Counted from the stretch's first letter, positions 1 through 7,114 are shown. The stretch is 10,619 nt of DNA from JAQGHR01 sp031411935 (GCA_031411935.1 JANOBY010000742.1:1-10619); one strand, 5' to 3'. Numbers and translations are program-made. Notes: generated by a model not told the origin, from the sequence alone.

Positions 1-1468
1 TGCCGTCCTTGTCGAGCCGGATGATCCGCTCGATCAGCTTGCCTTCAACTTTTTCGCCGAGCTTGTTGATGGGAAGCTCGCGGACCTCGACCTGATCTCC
101 CTTGAGGATCACGATCCGCTCGACCTTCTTGTCGCCGTCAATCGTGTGGGTGACGGCCACGTCCTCGCCCGAGACCGCGATCGGGGGCTCAGGCGGCACG
201 GGGAGTTCGTGCGAAGCGGGGGGCTCGGGCGGCTTCGGCGGAGGGGCCGGCTCGGCGGGGGCAGCGGGTTCGCCCGGAGCAGCCGGCTCGGCGGGGGCCG
301 CCGGGGCTGTGGGCGGGGCGGGCGACGCCGGAGGGGCGGGCTCGTCCTGGATCGCGCTCCACGAGGGGGCGGCCAGGGCCGTCAGCAGCACGGCGCTCAT
401 GAGACCGGTCGCGTGCAGGCGTCCGGAGTCTCGACCTTTGAGGATCATGAACAGTCTCCGCTCAAGAAATCGCCCTTCCCCGCCCACACCCAACGCGGGA
501 GCGGCAGGACGGGCGGACATCACTTCGCACACCGCCACCAACGCCTCGGCGAACACCCGACGACCTCCCGGGAGCGTCGTCACGGTCAACGCATCGCACG
601 CCAGCTCGGCCTCGACCGCCAGGCGTTTCCTCACCAGCCAGTACAGAGGGTTCCACCACCAGAGCACCCCCGCGGCCAGCGCGGCCCGGCAGGTCCAGGG
701 ATCGCCCCGGTGGAGGTGGGCGATCTCGTGGGCGAGGATCGCTCGCCACCCGCCTTCCTCGATCTTGCCCAGCAAGGGCGAGGGGATCACGAGCACCGCC
801 CGGCCCGCACACCACAGGAAGGGGGAACCGCTTTGATCGATCACGCATACGCGAGGGGGACTCACCCCGAACCGCGAGCATTCCTCGACGATCGCGTCTT
901 CGAGCCATTCCGGGGCGGGTTTGGCCGTTCGCAGCTTCCGGGCGAACCTCGCGATGCTCAGCAGGTGGACGGATGCGAAAACGGCGGCTCCGAGCCCCCA
1001 GATCGGGAGAGTCACACGTCGGACCGGGGCCATCCAGAGCACGGCCTGCTCTCGCCACGAGGGGCCTACCGGGGCGACCACCAGTTCCTCGGGGGTCTCC
1101 TCAAGACTCTCGACCGGCGGGAGTTCGACGATCTCGACGTTTCCCGACTCATCCGCCGCATACGAAAGCCCCTCGACGATCGTCAAGGGCTCCACCTCGA
1201 TCGCGTAGGGGCCGGGCGAGGCTGGCATCTGCGCCACCCTCAGGACCGGCGGGAAGACGTCCTCGAACGCGACCCTCTCGAGCACTGCGGGCTTCGCGCC
1301 CAGGATCGCCGGCCAGTTCAGCACCGGCGGCGTGATCATCTTCAGGAGCACAACGAGCCAGAGGGCGTGCCGACCCGCAGGGCCCAGTCGGCCCGATTTC
1401 GAGGCGATCGCGGCCAATCCGGCAAGGACGGCGGCCACCAGAGTCGTTTCCACAAACCATTCGAGCAT
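1..1468 (-). CDS. M56-family (BlaR1-type) membrane metallopeptidase, C-terminus outside window
   Basis: The frame from ATG 1468 stays open for 489 codons and leaves the window at base 1, so the C-terminus is missing. Hydrophobic segments lie near residues 6-22 and 34-50 and around 152-173, with another after the active site (about 262-280). The zinc-protease signature is HEIAH at 247-251, followed by the third-ligand context EAELACD (E288 is the likely ligand). This is the M56 pattern of BlaR1/MecR1, which sense wall stress and cleave the partner repressor. A further hydrophobic stretch near 350-367 leads into a Pro/Ala/Glu-rich linker (about 375-430) and then a charged domain, rather than an obvious penicillin-binding sensor. 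A GGGAGG ribosome site (1477-1482) lies 8 bases before the ATG. The gene follows the BlaI-type repressor after 56 bases, so the two are probably co-transcribed. The family call is firm; the sensed signal is unknown. Confidence 0.88.
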   Translation of the reverse strand, partial: MLEWFVETTLVAAVLAGLAAIASKSGRLGPAGRHALWLVVLLKMITPPVLNWPAILGAKPAVLERVAFEDVFPPVLRVAQMPASPGPYAIEVEPLTIVEGLSYAADESGNVEIVELPPVESLEETPEELVVAPVGPSWREQAVLWMAPVRRVTLPIWGLGAAVFASVHLLSIARFARKLRTAKPAPEWLEDAIVEECSRFGVSPPRVCVIDQSGSPFLWCAGRAVLVIPSPLLGKIEEGGWRAILAHEIAHLHRGDPWTCRAALAAGVLWWWNPLYWLVRKRLAVEAELACDALTVTTLPGGRRVFAEALVAVCEVMSARPAAPALGVGGEGRFLERRLFMILKGRDSGRLHATGLMSAVLLTALAAPSWSAIQDEPAPPASPAPPTAPAAPAEPAAPGEPAAPAEPAPPPKPPEPPASHELPVPPEPPIAVSGEDVAVTHTIDGDKKVERIVILKGDQVEVRELPINKLGEKVEGKLIERIIRLDKDG

Positions 1469-1524
1469 GGAACCTGCCTCCCGTCGTCTCGTCGGGGATT
1501 CATTCGTGATGCCGGATTGCACGC

Positions 1525-1914
1525 TCAGGGCCGGTCGTCGCTCTCATCCAGGATCGCGCGAAACCGTGCGATCTGCTCGGGCGAGAAGCGATGATTCGTG
1601 ACCAGCGAGAGAACCAGGGGGGCGGCCTCGCCCTCGCACAGCTCGTCGGCCAGGGTCTTCAGCCGATCCTGAACCAGCTCCTCGCGGGTCGCCTCGGCGC
1701 GAAAGATATGCGCCGAGCCCGTGGAGTCGATCGACACGCATTCCTTCAGAGCCAGCCTCTGCAATAACGTCTGCACCGTGGTGTAAGCCCAGACCCGGCC
1801 GCGGCTCTCCAACCTCTGGCGGATCTGCCGCACCGTGCCGGGGCCGTCGTCCCAGATCGCGTGCATCACGTCGCGCTCGGCGTCGCTCAGGGCCGGCCTT
1901 GCCGCCTTGTCCAT
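1525..1914 (-). CDS. blaI: BlaI/MecI/CopY-family transcriptional repressor
   Basis: This 129-residue protein has the usual family length. An N-terminal winged helix-turn-helix covers about residues 8-72. It begins LSDAERDVMHAIWDDGPGTV, and the recognition-helix region WAYTTVQTLLQRL (42-54) matches the AYTTV-type helix of BlaI and MecI. Residues 75-125 are helical and charged, as in the family's dimerisation and cleavage domain. The expected role is to bind a dyad operator and repress its own operon and targets until the membrane peptidase cleaves it. AGGAGGA (1921-1927) lies 6 bases before the ATG. The M56 peptidase gene follows on the same strand, the standard blaI-blaR1 pairing. A promoter with overlapping dyads lies directly upstream, so autorepression is likely. 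BlaI is used as a family name; no beta-lactamase gene is visible here. Confidence 0.92.
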   Translation of the reverse strand: MDKAARPALSDAERDVMHAIWDDGPGTVRQIRQRLESRGRVWAYTTVQTLLQRLALKECVSIDSTGSAHIFRAEATREELVQDRLKTLADELCEGEAAPLVLSLVTNHRFSPEQIARFRAILDESDDRP

Positions 1915-1931
1915 CGCAGTTCCTCCTAACT

Positions 1932-1946
1932 ACTACGTCGCGTCGT
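1932..1946. promoter_or_regulatory. possible second BlaI operator near the transcription start
   Basis: ACTACG (1932-1937) and CGTCGT (1941-1946) form an imperfect dyad around TCG, with five of six positions symmetric. The left arm carries the ACTAC half-site of BlaI/MecI operators. It lies at the predicted transcription start and just upstream of the blaI ribosome site. Tandem operators are common in this family, but this one is degenerate and may be chance. Confidence 0.3.
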
Positions 1947-1952
1947 TGGCAC

Positions 1953-1982
1953 ATCCTACGACGCCATGTAGGACCGAGTCAA
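1953..1982 (-). promoter_or_regulatory. sigma-70-like promoter of the blaI-M56 operon
   Basis: On the minus strand TTGACT (1977-1982) matches five of six -35 consensus bases. An 18-base spacer separates it from TAGGAT (1953-1958), which matches four of six -10 bases. The predicted transcription start is near 1946, about 30 bases before the blaI ATG. A dyad fills the spacer and overlaps the -10 box, as expected for a repressed promoter. This is read by eye; the sigma factor is inferred. Confidence 0.55.
1954..1973. promoter_or_regulatory. candidate BlaI operator overlapping the promoter
   Basis: The perfect 6-base arms TCCTAC (1954-1959) and GTAGGA (1968-1973) flank 8 bases. Half-sites of the form (A/C)CTAC and GTAG(T/G) resemble those of known BlaI/MecI operators (TACTACA...TGTAGTA type). 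The dyad lies between the -35 and -10 boxes and covers most of the latter, so a bound dimer would block RNA polymerase. No binding data are available. Confidence 0.55.
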
Positions 1983-2023
1983 GTCCGCGGCCAAAAATTT
2001 CTCACGAAACTCCCGCGGGGCGT

Positions 2024-2029
2024 TATGAT
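2024..2029 (+). promoter_or_regulatory. possible -10 box for the dacB-type gene
   Basis: TATGAT matches five of six -10 bases and lies 50 bases before the chosen dacB start. The -35 region is weak: TTCTCA at 1999-2004 would need a 19-base spacer. The perfect palindrome CCCGCGGG (2012-2019) sits in the spacer. The divergent gap is short enough that the blaI operators at 1932-1973 could also influence this promoter. Confidence 0.3.
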
Positions 2030-2079
2030 GGGTTCGCGAACGGGCGGAGTTGCCGGAGCAGCAAGGGGGAATTCGCGCG

Positions 2080-3687
2080 ATGAGTCGAGCTATTCTGGTT
2101 TTCCTGGGGTTGACCCTCTCGGGCCCCTTGGCCGTTGCCGGGGACTCCCTGGAGACGCGCGTCGAGTCGGTCCTGAACACGCCCGGATATGCCTCGGGGC
2201 ATTGGGGCCTGCTTGTGGTTGACGCGAAGTCGGGCGAGGTCGTCTATCAGAAGAATGCCGACCAGCTGTTCTGCCCCGCCTCGGTCACGAAGGTGTACAG
2301 CACGGCCGCCGCGATGACCGAACTGGGCGCCGACTTCCGCTTCAAGACGCCGGTGGTCCGCAACGGAGAGATCCAGAAGGACGGGGCCCTCAAGGGCGAC
2401 CTGATCCTCGTAGCGTCGGGCGACCTGAGCCTGGGCGGGAGGACGGCCCCGGACGGGACGCTCCTGTTCGAGGACAACGACCACACCTATGCCGGCGGGT
2501 CGCTGAAGGCCACGCTCGTGGCCTCGAACCCCCGAGCCGGCCTGGACCACCTGGCCCGCGCAGTCAAAGAAGCGGGCATCTCGAGCATCCAGGGCGACGT
2601 GCTCGTGGACGATCGCCTGTTCGAGGCGGCCGAGAGCACGGGGAGCGGCCCCTCGCACGTGTCGCCGATCATGGTGAACGACAACCTCGTGGACGTGGTC
2701 GTCACGCCGTCGTCGCGCCCCGGCGAGCTCGCCACCGTGAAGATCGTCCCCGACACGTCGTACGTGACCTTCGATGCCCGCGTGGAGACCGTCGACGAGA
2801 AGGCCACGGGCTCGATCGAGGTCACCCCCGCCGGTCCCCGACGCTTCGTGGTCCGGGGCAAGATGCCCGCGGGCCGACCGCCCGCGGTGAAGATCTACGA
2901 GGTCGAGGACCCCGCCTCGTTCGCGCGTTGCCTGTTCATGGAAGCCCTGCGCGACCAGGGCATCCAGGTGGCCGCCTCCCCCCTGCACGACAACACGGCC
3001 GCGAGCCTTCCCCCTCGTGGCGAGGTGGCGAAGCTGCCCGAGGTGGGATCGTACACGTCGCCCCCCTTCAAGGAGTACGTGCGCGTGATCCTCAAGGTCA
3101 GCCACAACCTCCACGCCAGCACCCTGCCCCTGCTGATCGCGTCCCGCCACGGCGAGACCACGCTGGGCGACGGCCTGCGGCGCCAGGGCGCGATCCTCAA
3201 GGGGCTGGGCGTGGATATCGCCAGCATCTCGTTCGGAGGAGGGGCCGGCGGGGCGAGGGCCGACCTCGTCACGCCTCGCGCCACCGTGGGGCTCCTGCAG
3301 GCGCTGGCCCGGTCGCCCGACTTCCCCGCCTTTGACGCCGCCCTGCCCGTCCTGGGTCGAGACGGAACTCTCGCCCAGGCGGTGAGCTCGGACAGCCCCG
3401 CCCGGGGCCACGCCCGCGCCAAGACCGGCACCTACTGGGTCGGCAATGGTCTGAATGGCCAGGCTCTGCTCACGAGCAAGGCGCTGGCCGGATACATGGA
3501 GACGGCCTCGGGACGCCCGCTGGTCTTCGCCTTCTTCGTCAACAACGTCCCGCTGAAGGGGGACAGCGTGAGCGACACCACGACCGCCGTCGGCAAGCTC
3601 CTCGGAAAGATTTGCGAGATCTTCTACGCCGACACCCCGCAACCCACGCCCGCCGGGGACGGCAAGACGGTCAAGGCCTCGCCCTGA
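2080..3687 (+). CDS. dacB: D-alanyl-D-alanine carboxypeptidase/endopeptidase, PBP4 (DacB) family
   Basis: A 535-residue secreted protein of peptidase family S13, which trims D-Ala from peptidoglycan stem peptides and can cut cross-links. An N-terminal signal peptide (hydrophobic to about residue 20, ending LAVA-GD) sends it to the periplasm. The three active-site motifs are in order: SVTK 68-71 (S68 nucleophile), SHN 341-343 and KTG 448-450. The 270-residue gap between the first two matches the large inserted domains of PBP4. The family's DGSGLSR segment is altered to GGAGGAR (387-393). ATG 2080 is preferred over the in-frame TTG at 2050 because AAGGGGGA (2063-2070) lies 9 bases before it and the signal peptide starts there. 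It is divergent from the blaI-M56 operon, suggesting a shared wall-stress role. The length is somewhat above E. coli DacB. Confidence 0.93.
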   Translation: MSRAILVFLGLTLSGPLAVAGDSLETRVESVLNTPGYASGHWGLLVVDAKSGEVVYQKNADQLFCPASVTKVYSTAAAMTELGADFRFKTPVVRNGEIQKDGALKGDLILVASGDLSLGGRTAPDGTLLFEDNDHTYAGGSLKATLVASNPRAGLDHLARAVKEAGISSIQGDVLVDDRLFEAAESTGSGPSHVSPIMVNDNLVDVVVTPSSRPGELATVKIVPDTSYVTFDARVETVDEKATGSIEVTPAGPRRFVVRGKMPAGRPPAVKIYEVEDPASFARCLFMEALRDQGIQVAASPLHDNTAASLPPRGEVAKLPEVGSYTSPPFKEYVRVILKVSHNLHASTLPLLIASRHGETTLGDGLRRQGAILKGLGVDIASISFGGGAGGARADLVTPRATVGLLQALARSPDFPAFDAALPVLGRDGTLAQAVSSDSPARGHARAKTGTYWVGNGLNGQALLTSKALAGYMETASGRPLVFAFFVNNVPLKGDSVSDTTTAVGKLLGKICEIFYADTPQPTPAGDGKTVKASP

Positions 3688-3708
3688 GTCTCCAGGGCAA
3701 GAGACGAC

Positions 3709-5067
3709 TCAGACCGGGGAGGGCCGGAAGCCCGACCCGCTGAGCGAGCTCCTGGCGAAGGCCGCCACGACCTCGGGCAACGACGCGAGGTGCAGGTGAA
3801 TCAAGCTGCCCACGGCGTGATAGCGGAAGAACATGTCGTGGGTGGCGGTCAGAGGCCCCGAACGCGCCGGGCAATCGTCGGACTCGGGGGCGGGGCGCAA
3901 CCGCCATCTCCCCGAGCGATAGCCGCGGACGATCGTGCCGCGCGGGCCCAGCCAGACCGGGCGCGTCAACGTCCGCGAGACCGGGGCCGGGCTTCTCGGA
4001 TTGGCCCTCAACTCGGCATCGAAGGGAAAGATCCCCACTCCCGACACGCGGCGACCATTCAGGATCATCGAGCGGCCGAGGTACGCGGTCCCTCCGCCTT
4101 CGGAGTAGATCCGTCGGCCCTGACACACATGGCTCCGCAGGTCCGAGATCAGGCTCAGATTCGAGGCCAGTTCATCGGCATGGAGGTCGGGCGTCCCGCA
4201 ACCGATGAGCACGAGGTCGACGGACTCGGGCAGGCGCTCATCGTGCATGGGAGAGAACTCGACGAGATCCGCGCCCAGGGCTTCCAGGGTCTCCAGGGTA
4301 TCCGGGAAATAGCCGCCGAACGCGGCGTCGTGGGCATACGCCACGCGGAATCGGCCCGTACCGGAGGGCAAGGCGCCTTCCGAGGGTTCGGGCAGCTTCC
4401 GGCTCTCGGCCAGGGACCGGATCCCGTCGAGGTCGGCGTACCGTAAGAAGCTCGACGCGAGGCATCGCACGGCCTCGCCCATGCGGGCCGGGTCGCCCGA
4501 GGCAAGGGCCTCGCGAGCCTTCGGTTGGGATCCCACGGCCGCGAGCACGGGCAGGCCCAGCAGCAACTCGACCGTCCGTCGCATGCAGGCGAAATGCTCG
4601 GGGTCGTGGACCCCGTCCAGGATCACGCCGTCGATCGGCCTGGGTAAGTTCGGCAAGTGGAACGGGAAGGCGGGCGGGACCGAGACCACCGCGACCCGGG
4701 GCAGATTCAGCGCCTCGCAGATCGGGGCCAGCCTCCCCGGCCGATCGATCCGGCAGAGATCGACCGGCGGGACCTGCTCGTCCAGGGTCCCCTCGATGAT
4801 CGCCAGGTCCGCGTGGCGCATGCCCCGCACGTACACATCGCGGAGGATCTCGGGCGACATGAGCCATCCGTCCAGGTGACGACCGGGCAGGCCCGTCACG
4901 CACTGCACAGCGAGGTCGGCGGTCGGCCGGGCTCGCGACCGGAAATGCTGGACGCGGCAGCGACGGTTGGCCAATCCCGCGAGCATGGCCAGCACCGCAA
5001 CCGAGGGCTCGGGGTTGGTGCAGGAGGTCGCCAGGGCTAGGCGAGGCCAGGGACTCATCGGCGTCAC
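3709..5067 (-). CDS. CobB/CbiA-family (cobyrinate a,c-diamide synthase-like) protein lacking active-site residues
   Basis: The 452 residues follow the two-domain CobB/CbiA layout along their full length. The N-terminal ATPase-like half (about 8-235) keeps HLDGW (64-68) and the strand ending IIEG (90-93). The C-terminal class I amidotransferase-like half (about 240-440) keeps VAYAHDAAFGGYFPDTLE (242-259), the ...GTPDLHADELASN segment (291-303), YLGRS (329-333) and the terminal HLHLASLPE (424-432). Key catalytic features are gone. The P-loop GTSSGVGKTT is replaced by ATSCTNPEPS (13-22), and MGLFDG after EG is absent. The nucleophile motif ECGG reads EGGG (323-326, Gly at the Cys position), and the GHEFHYS motif reads GYRSGRW. 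Neither ATP use nor glutaminase activity is expected, so corrin amidation is unlikely. GTG 5067 overlaps the stop of a leader ORF; ATG 5058 is the alternative, and neither has a clear Shine-Dalgarno. No cobalamin genes are nearby. The gene converges on dacB with 21 bases between. Confidence 0.8.
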   Translation of the reverse strand: MTPMSPWPRLALATSCTNPEPSVAVLAMLAGLANRRCRVQHFRSRARPTADLAVQCVTGLPGRHLDGWLMSPEILRDVYVRGMRHADLAIIEGTLDEQVPPVDLCRIDRPGRLAPICEALNLPRVAVVSVPPAFPFHLPNLPRPIDGVILDGVHDPEHFACMRRTVELLLGLPVLAAVGSQPKAREALASGDPARMGEAVRCLASSFLRYADLDGIRSLAESRKLPEPSEGALPSGTGRFRVAYAHDAAFGGYFPDTLETLEALGADLVEFSPMHDERLPESVDLVLIGCGTPDLHADELASNLSLISDLRSHVCQGRRIYSEGGGTAYLGRSMILNGRRVSGVGIFPFDAELRANPRSPAPVSRTLTRPVWLGPRGTIVRGYRSGRWRLRPAPESDDCPARSGPLTATHDMFFRYHAVGSLIHLHLASLPEVVAAFARSSLSGSGFRPSPV

Positions 5068-5150
5068 CGATGCGGCGGGGTAGGTTGAGGCGTGAATAGG
5101 AAAACGGCGGCGTCAATGCGACCGCCGTGCGATCCGGCGTCATCCGTCAT
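5064..5150 (-). CDS. possible 28-residue leader peptide ORF upstream of the CobB-like gene
   Basis: ATG 5150 opens a 28-codon frame that begins MTDDAGSHGGR and ends at TGA 5066-5064, overlapping the GTG start of the CobB-like gene as GTGA. It starts about 7 bases after the predicted transcription start, so the message would be almost leaderless. The overlap would allow translational coupling, which could explain why the downstream start lacks a ribosome site. The frame also crosses the hairpin at 5104-5128. A short ORF like this can arise by chance. Confidence 0.3.
   Translation of the reverse strand: MTDDAGSHGGRIDAAVFLFTPQPTPPHR
5101..5139 (-). promoter_or_regulatory. candidate attenuator: two alternative hairpins in the CobB-like leader
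   Basis: ACGGCGG (5104-5110) and CCGCCGT (5122-5128) form a perfect 7-base-pair stem. On the minus strand it is followed by TTTT, a weak intrinsic-terminator shape. A competing 5-base-pair stem pairs 5123-5127 with 5135-5139, using the same arm, so only one can form at a time. This is the layout of an attenuator, here between the promoter and the gene start. The U-run is short and GC-rich DNA makes such stems easily, so confidence is low. Confidence 0.35.
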
Positions 5151-5163
5151 GACCTGTGCCTCA

Positions 5164-5191
5164 ATCATAGGGGGAACGGGTCCACGGTCAA
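5164..5191 (-). promoter_or_regulatory. sigma-70-like promoter of the CobB-like gene
   Basis: On the minus strand TTGACC (5186-5191, five of six) and TATGAT (5164-5169, five of six) are separated by 16 bases. The predicted start is near 5157, giving a leader of about 90 bases before GTG 5067. It is one of the two best promoter matches in the window, with the blaI promoter at 1953-1982. Confidence 0.55.
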
Positions 5192-5224
5192 GCCGACCCG
5201 GCCAAACCAGCCCGCCGATCCGGG

Positions 5225-5253
5225 TTGCCCGAAATGCCCCTCGGGGCTACCCT
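5225..5253 (+). promoter_or_regulatory. weak candidate promoter for the MscK-type gene pair
   Basis: TTGCCC (5225-5230, four of six) and TACCCT (5248-5253, three of six) are separated by 17 bases in the divergent gap, about 80 bases before the ATG at 5333. This is the best plus-strand match I found in the gap, but it is weak. The rest of 5170-5316 holds only GC-rich inverted repeats, such as ACCCGG 5196-5201 with CCGGGT 5220-5225. Confidence 0.2.
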
Positions 5254-5332
5254 GCCGCCCGGGAAGTCGAGCAGGGCTCTCGCAGGGATCGCGACGGCCA
5301 GGAACCGAGACTCTTCGAGGAGCGGCATCACG

Positions 5333-7114
5333 ATGAGGCCGATCGTCGTCCTGATAGGGGCCCTGGTCACGGGGCTCATCGCGGCTCCCGCGGGAGTCGT
5401 GCAAGGGGATGAGGCCCCGTTCGGCCAGGCCGCGCCGGCCGACACCGAAGTCCAGCAACATCGCGCCGAGGTCACCGGGAAGCTCCGCGCCCTGACCGAA
5501 ACGGCCGACGCCAAGGCCGCGGGCCAGGCCAAGGCCGACCCTCGTGTGACCACGCTCAAGGAGATCTTCAAGGCGCGGCTGCAACTCCTGGACCTCCATG
5601 ACAGCACCGCCGCCCTGCTCAAGGGGGCCGAGAATCCCGAGCCAACGCCCGAGGCCGAGGCCGCCGCGCTCAAGCTCTCGACCGAACGTTCGCGGGCCGC
5701 GATCGAGAAGTCCGTCGCCGATCCCCATAGCCTCCTGCCCGAGGCGTTTCGGACCCCGGAGACGCCCACGACCGAGAAGCAGCTCGCCGAGATGATGGAG
5801 GCGGTCACGGCGGCTCAGGAGGCTGTGGACGCCCTGAAAAAAGCCCTGGACGACCCCGCGGACACGCCCGAGAAGAAGCCGGCCAACCCCATCGCCCAGG
5901 CCCGGGAACGCCGGGAAAAGGCCCGCCAGACGATTGCCGTCCTCCAGAAGCGGATCGGCGAATCCGAGGCGGCCCTGGCCAACCTGGCCGCCGACGAGGA
6001 TCGCGAGACCGCGTGCGAACGCCTCCTCAACCTGAAGTGGGAATTGCGCGTGGAAACGCTCCGCCTCCGCGAGGCCGATGTCCGATTCACGCTCGAGACC
6101 AAGAGAGCGGAGCTTGCCGACGCCCGGGATGAGGCCACGAAGCTCGACCTGGAGATCAGCCGCAAGCGTCTCGAGGCCATGCGACAGGCCCACAGGCACC
6201 GCGTGGAGTTGCAGCGAACCGACCTCAAGAAAGCCTCGGCGACGGAAAGTGCGCGCGCCCAGCACACCGCCGACCCCCTCGAACGCTTCCGCGCCCTGCG
6301 GTCCAAGGAACTCCTCGACGAGCAGGCCCTCCTGCAGGAACGCGAGCTGGAGCTCGCCGCAACGCCGGCCGTCTCGCTCTCGGACCAGACCGGGAAGGCG
6401 GAGAAGGCGGCCGAGGACTTCAAGCGGCTCAAGGCCCTGGTCACGGGCAAGAGGTCGACCGGCCTCGTGGCCCAGAGGCTGAACAACAGCTATCGCAAGC
6501 TCGTCCCCGAACGCGCCGCGATCCAGCGTAATGAGCTTGCGATGATCTCGGGGCAGTTGACCCGTTACGAGAACGAGCTGACCGTCGTCGAGCTCGATCA
6601 GCTGAACGAGACGCGGGGCCACCACACGCTCCGCGACGAGCTGCTCCAGGCCCTCCCGACCGATCGCAAGGCGCAGGCCCTGGCGATCCTGGAGGACTGC
6701 GAACGCAAGCAGGAAGAAATCCTGGACAGGCGCCGTCGGGTCCTGAGCGAGCTCGTCGATCGCGCCGATCAGACCCGGCAGCAGGTGCTCCTGAGGCTCC
6801 AGATCCTGGACGACCAGTACGGATTCGTGAGGACGCATCTGTTCTGGGTGCGCGACTCCCCGCCCTTGAGCCGGGCCACGATCGACGCGGCTCAGGTCGA
6901 GGCCGCCGAGCTCACCCACGCGCTGGTCGTGATCTCGGCCCAGCCCTGGAGCTGGGCCTACTGGCAGAAGGTGACCACCGACTTCGTGTGGGCGAGCGTG
7001 GGGCTCGTGCTGAGCCCCTGGGTCCTCTACCGGGTCCGTCGTGGACTTCGGAATCTCCTGGCCCAGGAGCGGGCGGTCAGCCTCCCGCCCGAGCCGTCCG
7101 CAATCCAGGGCTGA
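5333..7114 (+). CDS. MscK/KefA-type periplasmic coiled-coil subunit with C-terminal membrane helix
   Basis: The 593 residues begin with a signal peptide (hydrophobic 4-22). A long, charged, helix-rich region (about 36-500) has heptad-like Leu/Ala spacing and many Glu, Lys and Arg, as in the periplasmic coiled-coil (MscS_porin-like) region of MscK/KefA. The segment HLFWVRDSPPLS (502-513) resembles the conserved LFWVxSxPPLS junction just before the membrane domain of those channels. Near the end, about 548-567 (TDFVWASVGLVLSPWVLY) is a transmembrane helix, after which the protein stops. ATG 5333 is chosen over the in-frame TTG at 5225 because GAGGAG (5317-5322) lies 10 bases upstream and the signal peptide starts there. 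The MscS channel gene follows after 47 bases with its own ribosome site, so the two probably assemble as a split MscK. An independent periplasmic function is possible. Confidence 0.75.
   Translation: MRPIVVLIGALVTGLIAAPAGVVQGDEAPFGQAAPADTEVQQHRAEVTGKLRALTETADAKAAGQAKADPRVTTLKEIFKARLQLLDLHDSTAALLKGAENPEPTPEAEAAALKLSTERSRAAIEKSVADPHSLLPEAFRTPETPTTEKQLAEMMEAVTAAQEAVDALKKALDDPADTPEKKPANPIAQARERREKARQTIAVLQKRIGESEAALANLAADEDRETACERLLNLKWELRVETLRLREADVRFTLETKRAELADARDEATKLDLEISRKRLEAMRQAHRHRVELQRTDLKKASATESARAQHTADPLERFRALRSKELLDEQALLQERELELAATPAVSLSDQTGKAEKAAEDFKRLKALVTGKRSTGLVAQRLNNSYRKLVPERAAIQRNELAMISGQLTRYENELTVVELDQLNETRGHHTLRDELLQALPTDRKAQALAILEDCERKQEEILDRRRRVLSELVDRADQTRQQVLLRLQILDDQYGFVRTHLFWVRDSPPLSRATIDAAQVEAAELTHALVVISAQPWSWAYWQKVTTDFVWASVGLVLSPWVLYRVRRGLRNLLAQERAVSLPPEPSAIQG

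Noticed and set aside
146..1594. 482-residue plus-strand frame across the M56 and blaI genes
   Set aside because: The product is Arg/Gly-rich and motif-free, while the opposite strand encodes HEIAH and the repressor helix-turn-helix.
2023..3642. 539-residue open frame on the minus strand opposite dacB
   Set aside because: Its product is low-complexity (Gly, Arg, Ala, His-rich) with no motif, while the plus frame has a signal peptide and all three penicillin-binding motifs. It is a GC-rich antisense shadow.
3688..3708. Search for a shared terminator between the convergent dacB and CobB-like genes
   Set aside because: Only 21 bases lie between the stops and I see no convincing stem with a T-run on either strand.
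4238..5143. 301-residue minus-strand frame overlapping the CobB-like gene in another phase
   Set aside because: Arg/Pro/Gly-rich and motif-free; the CobB-like frame aligns to its family along its whole length.
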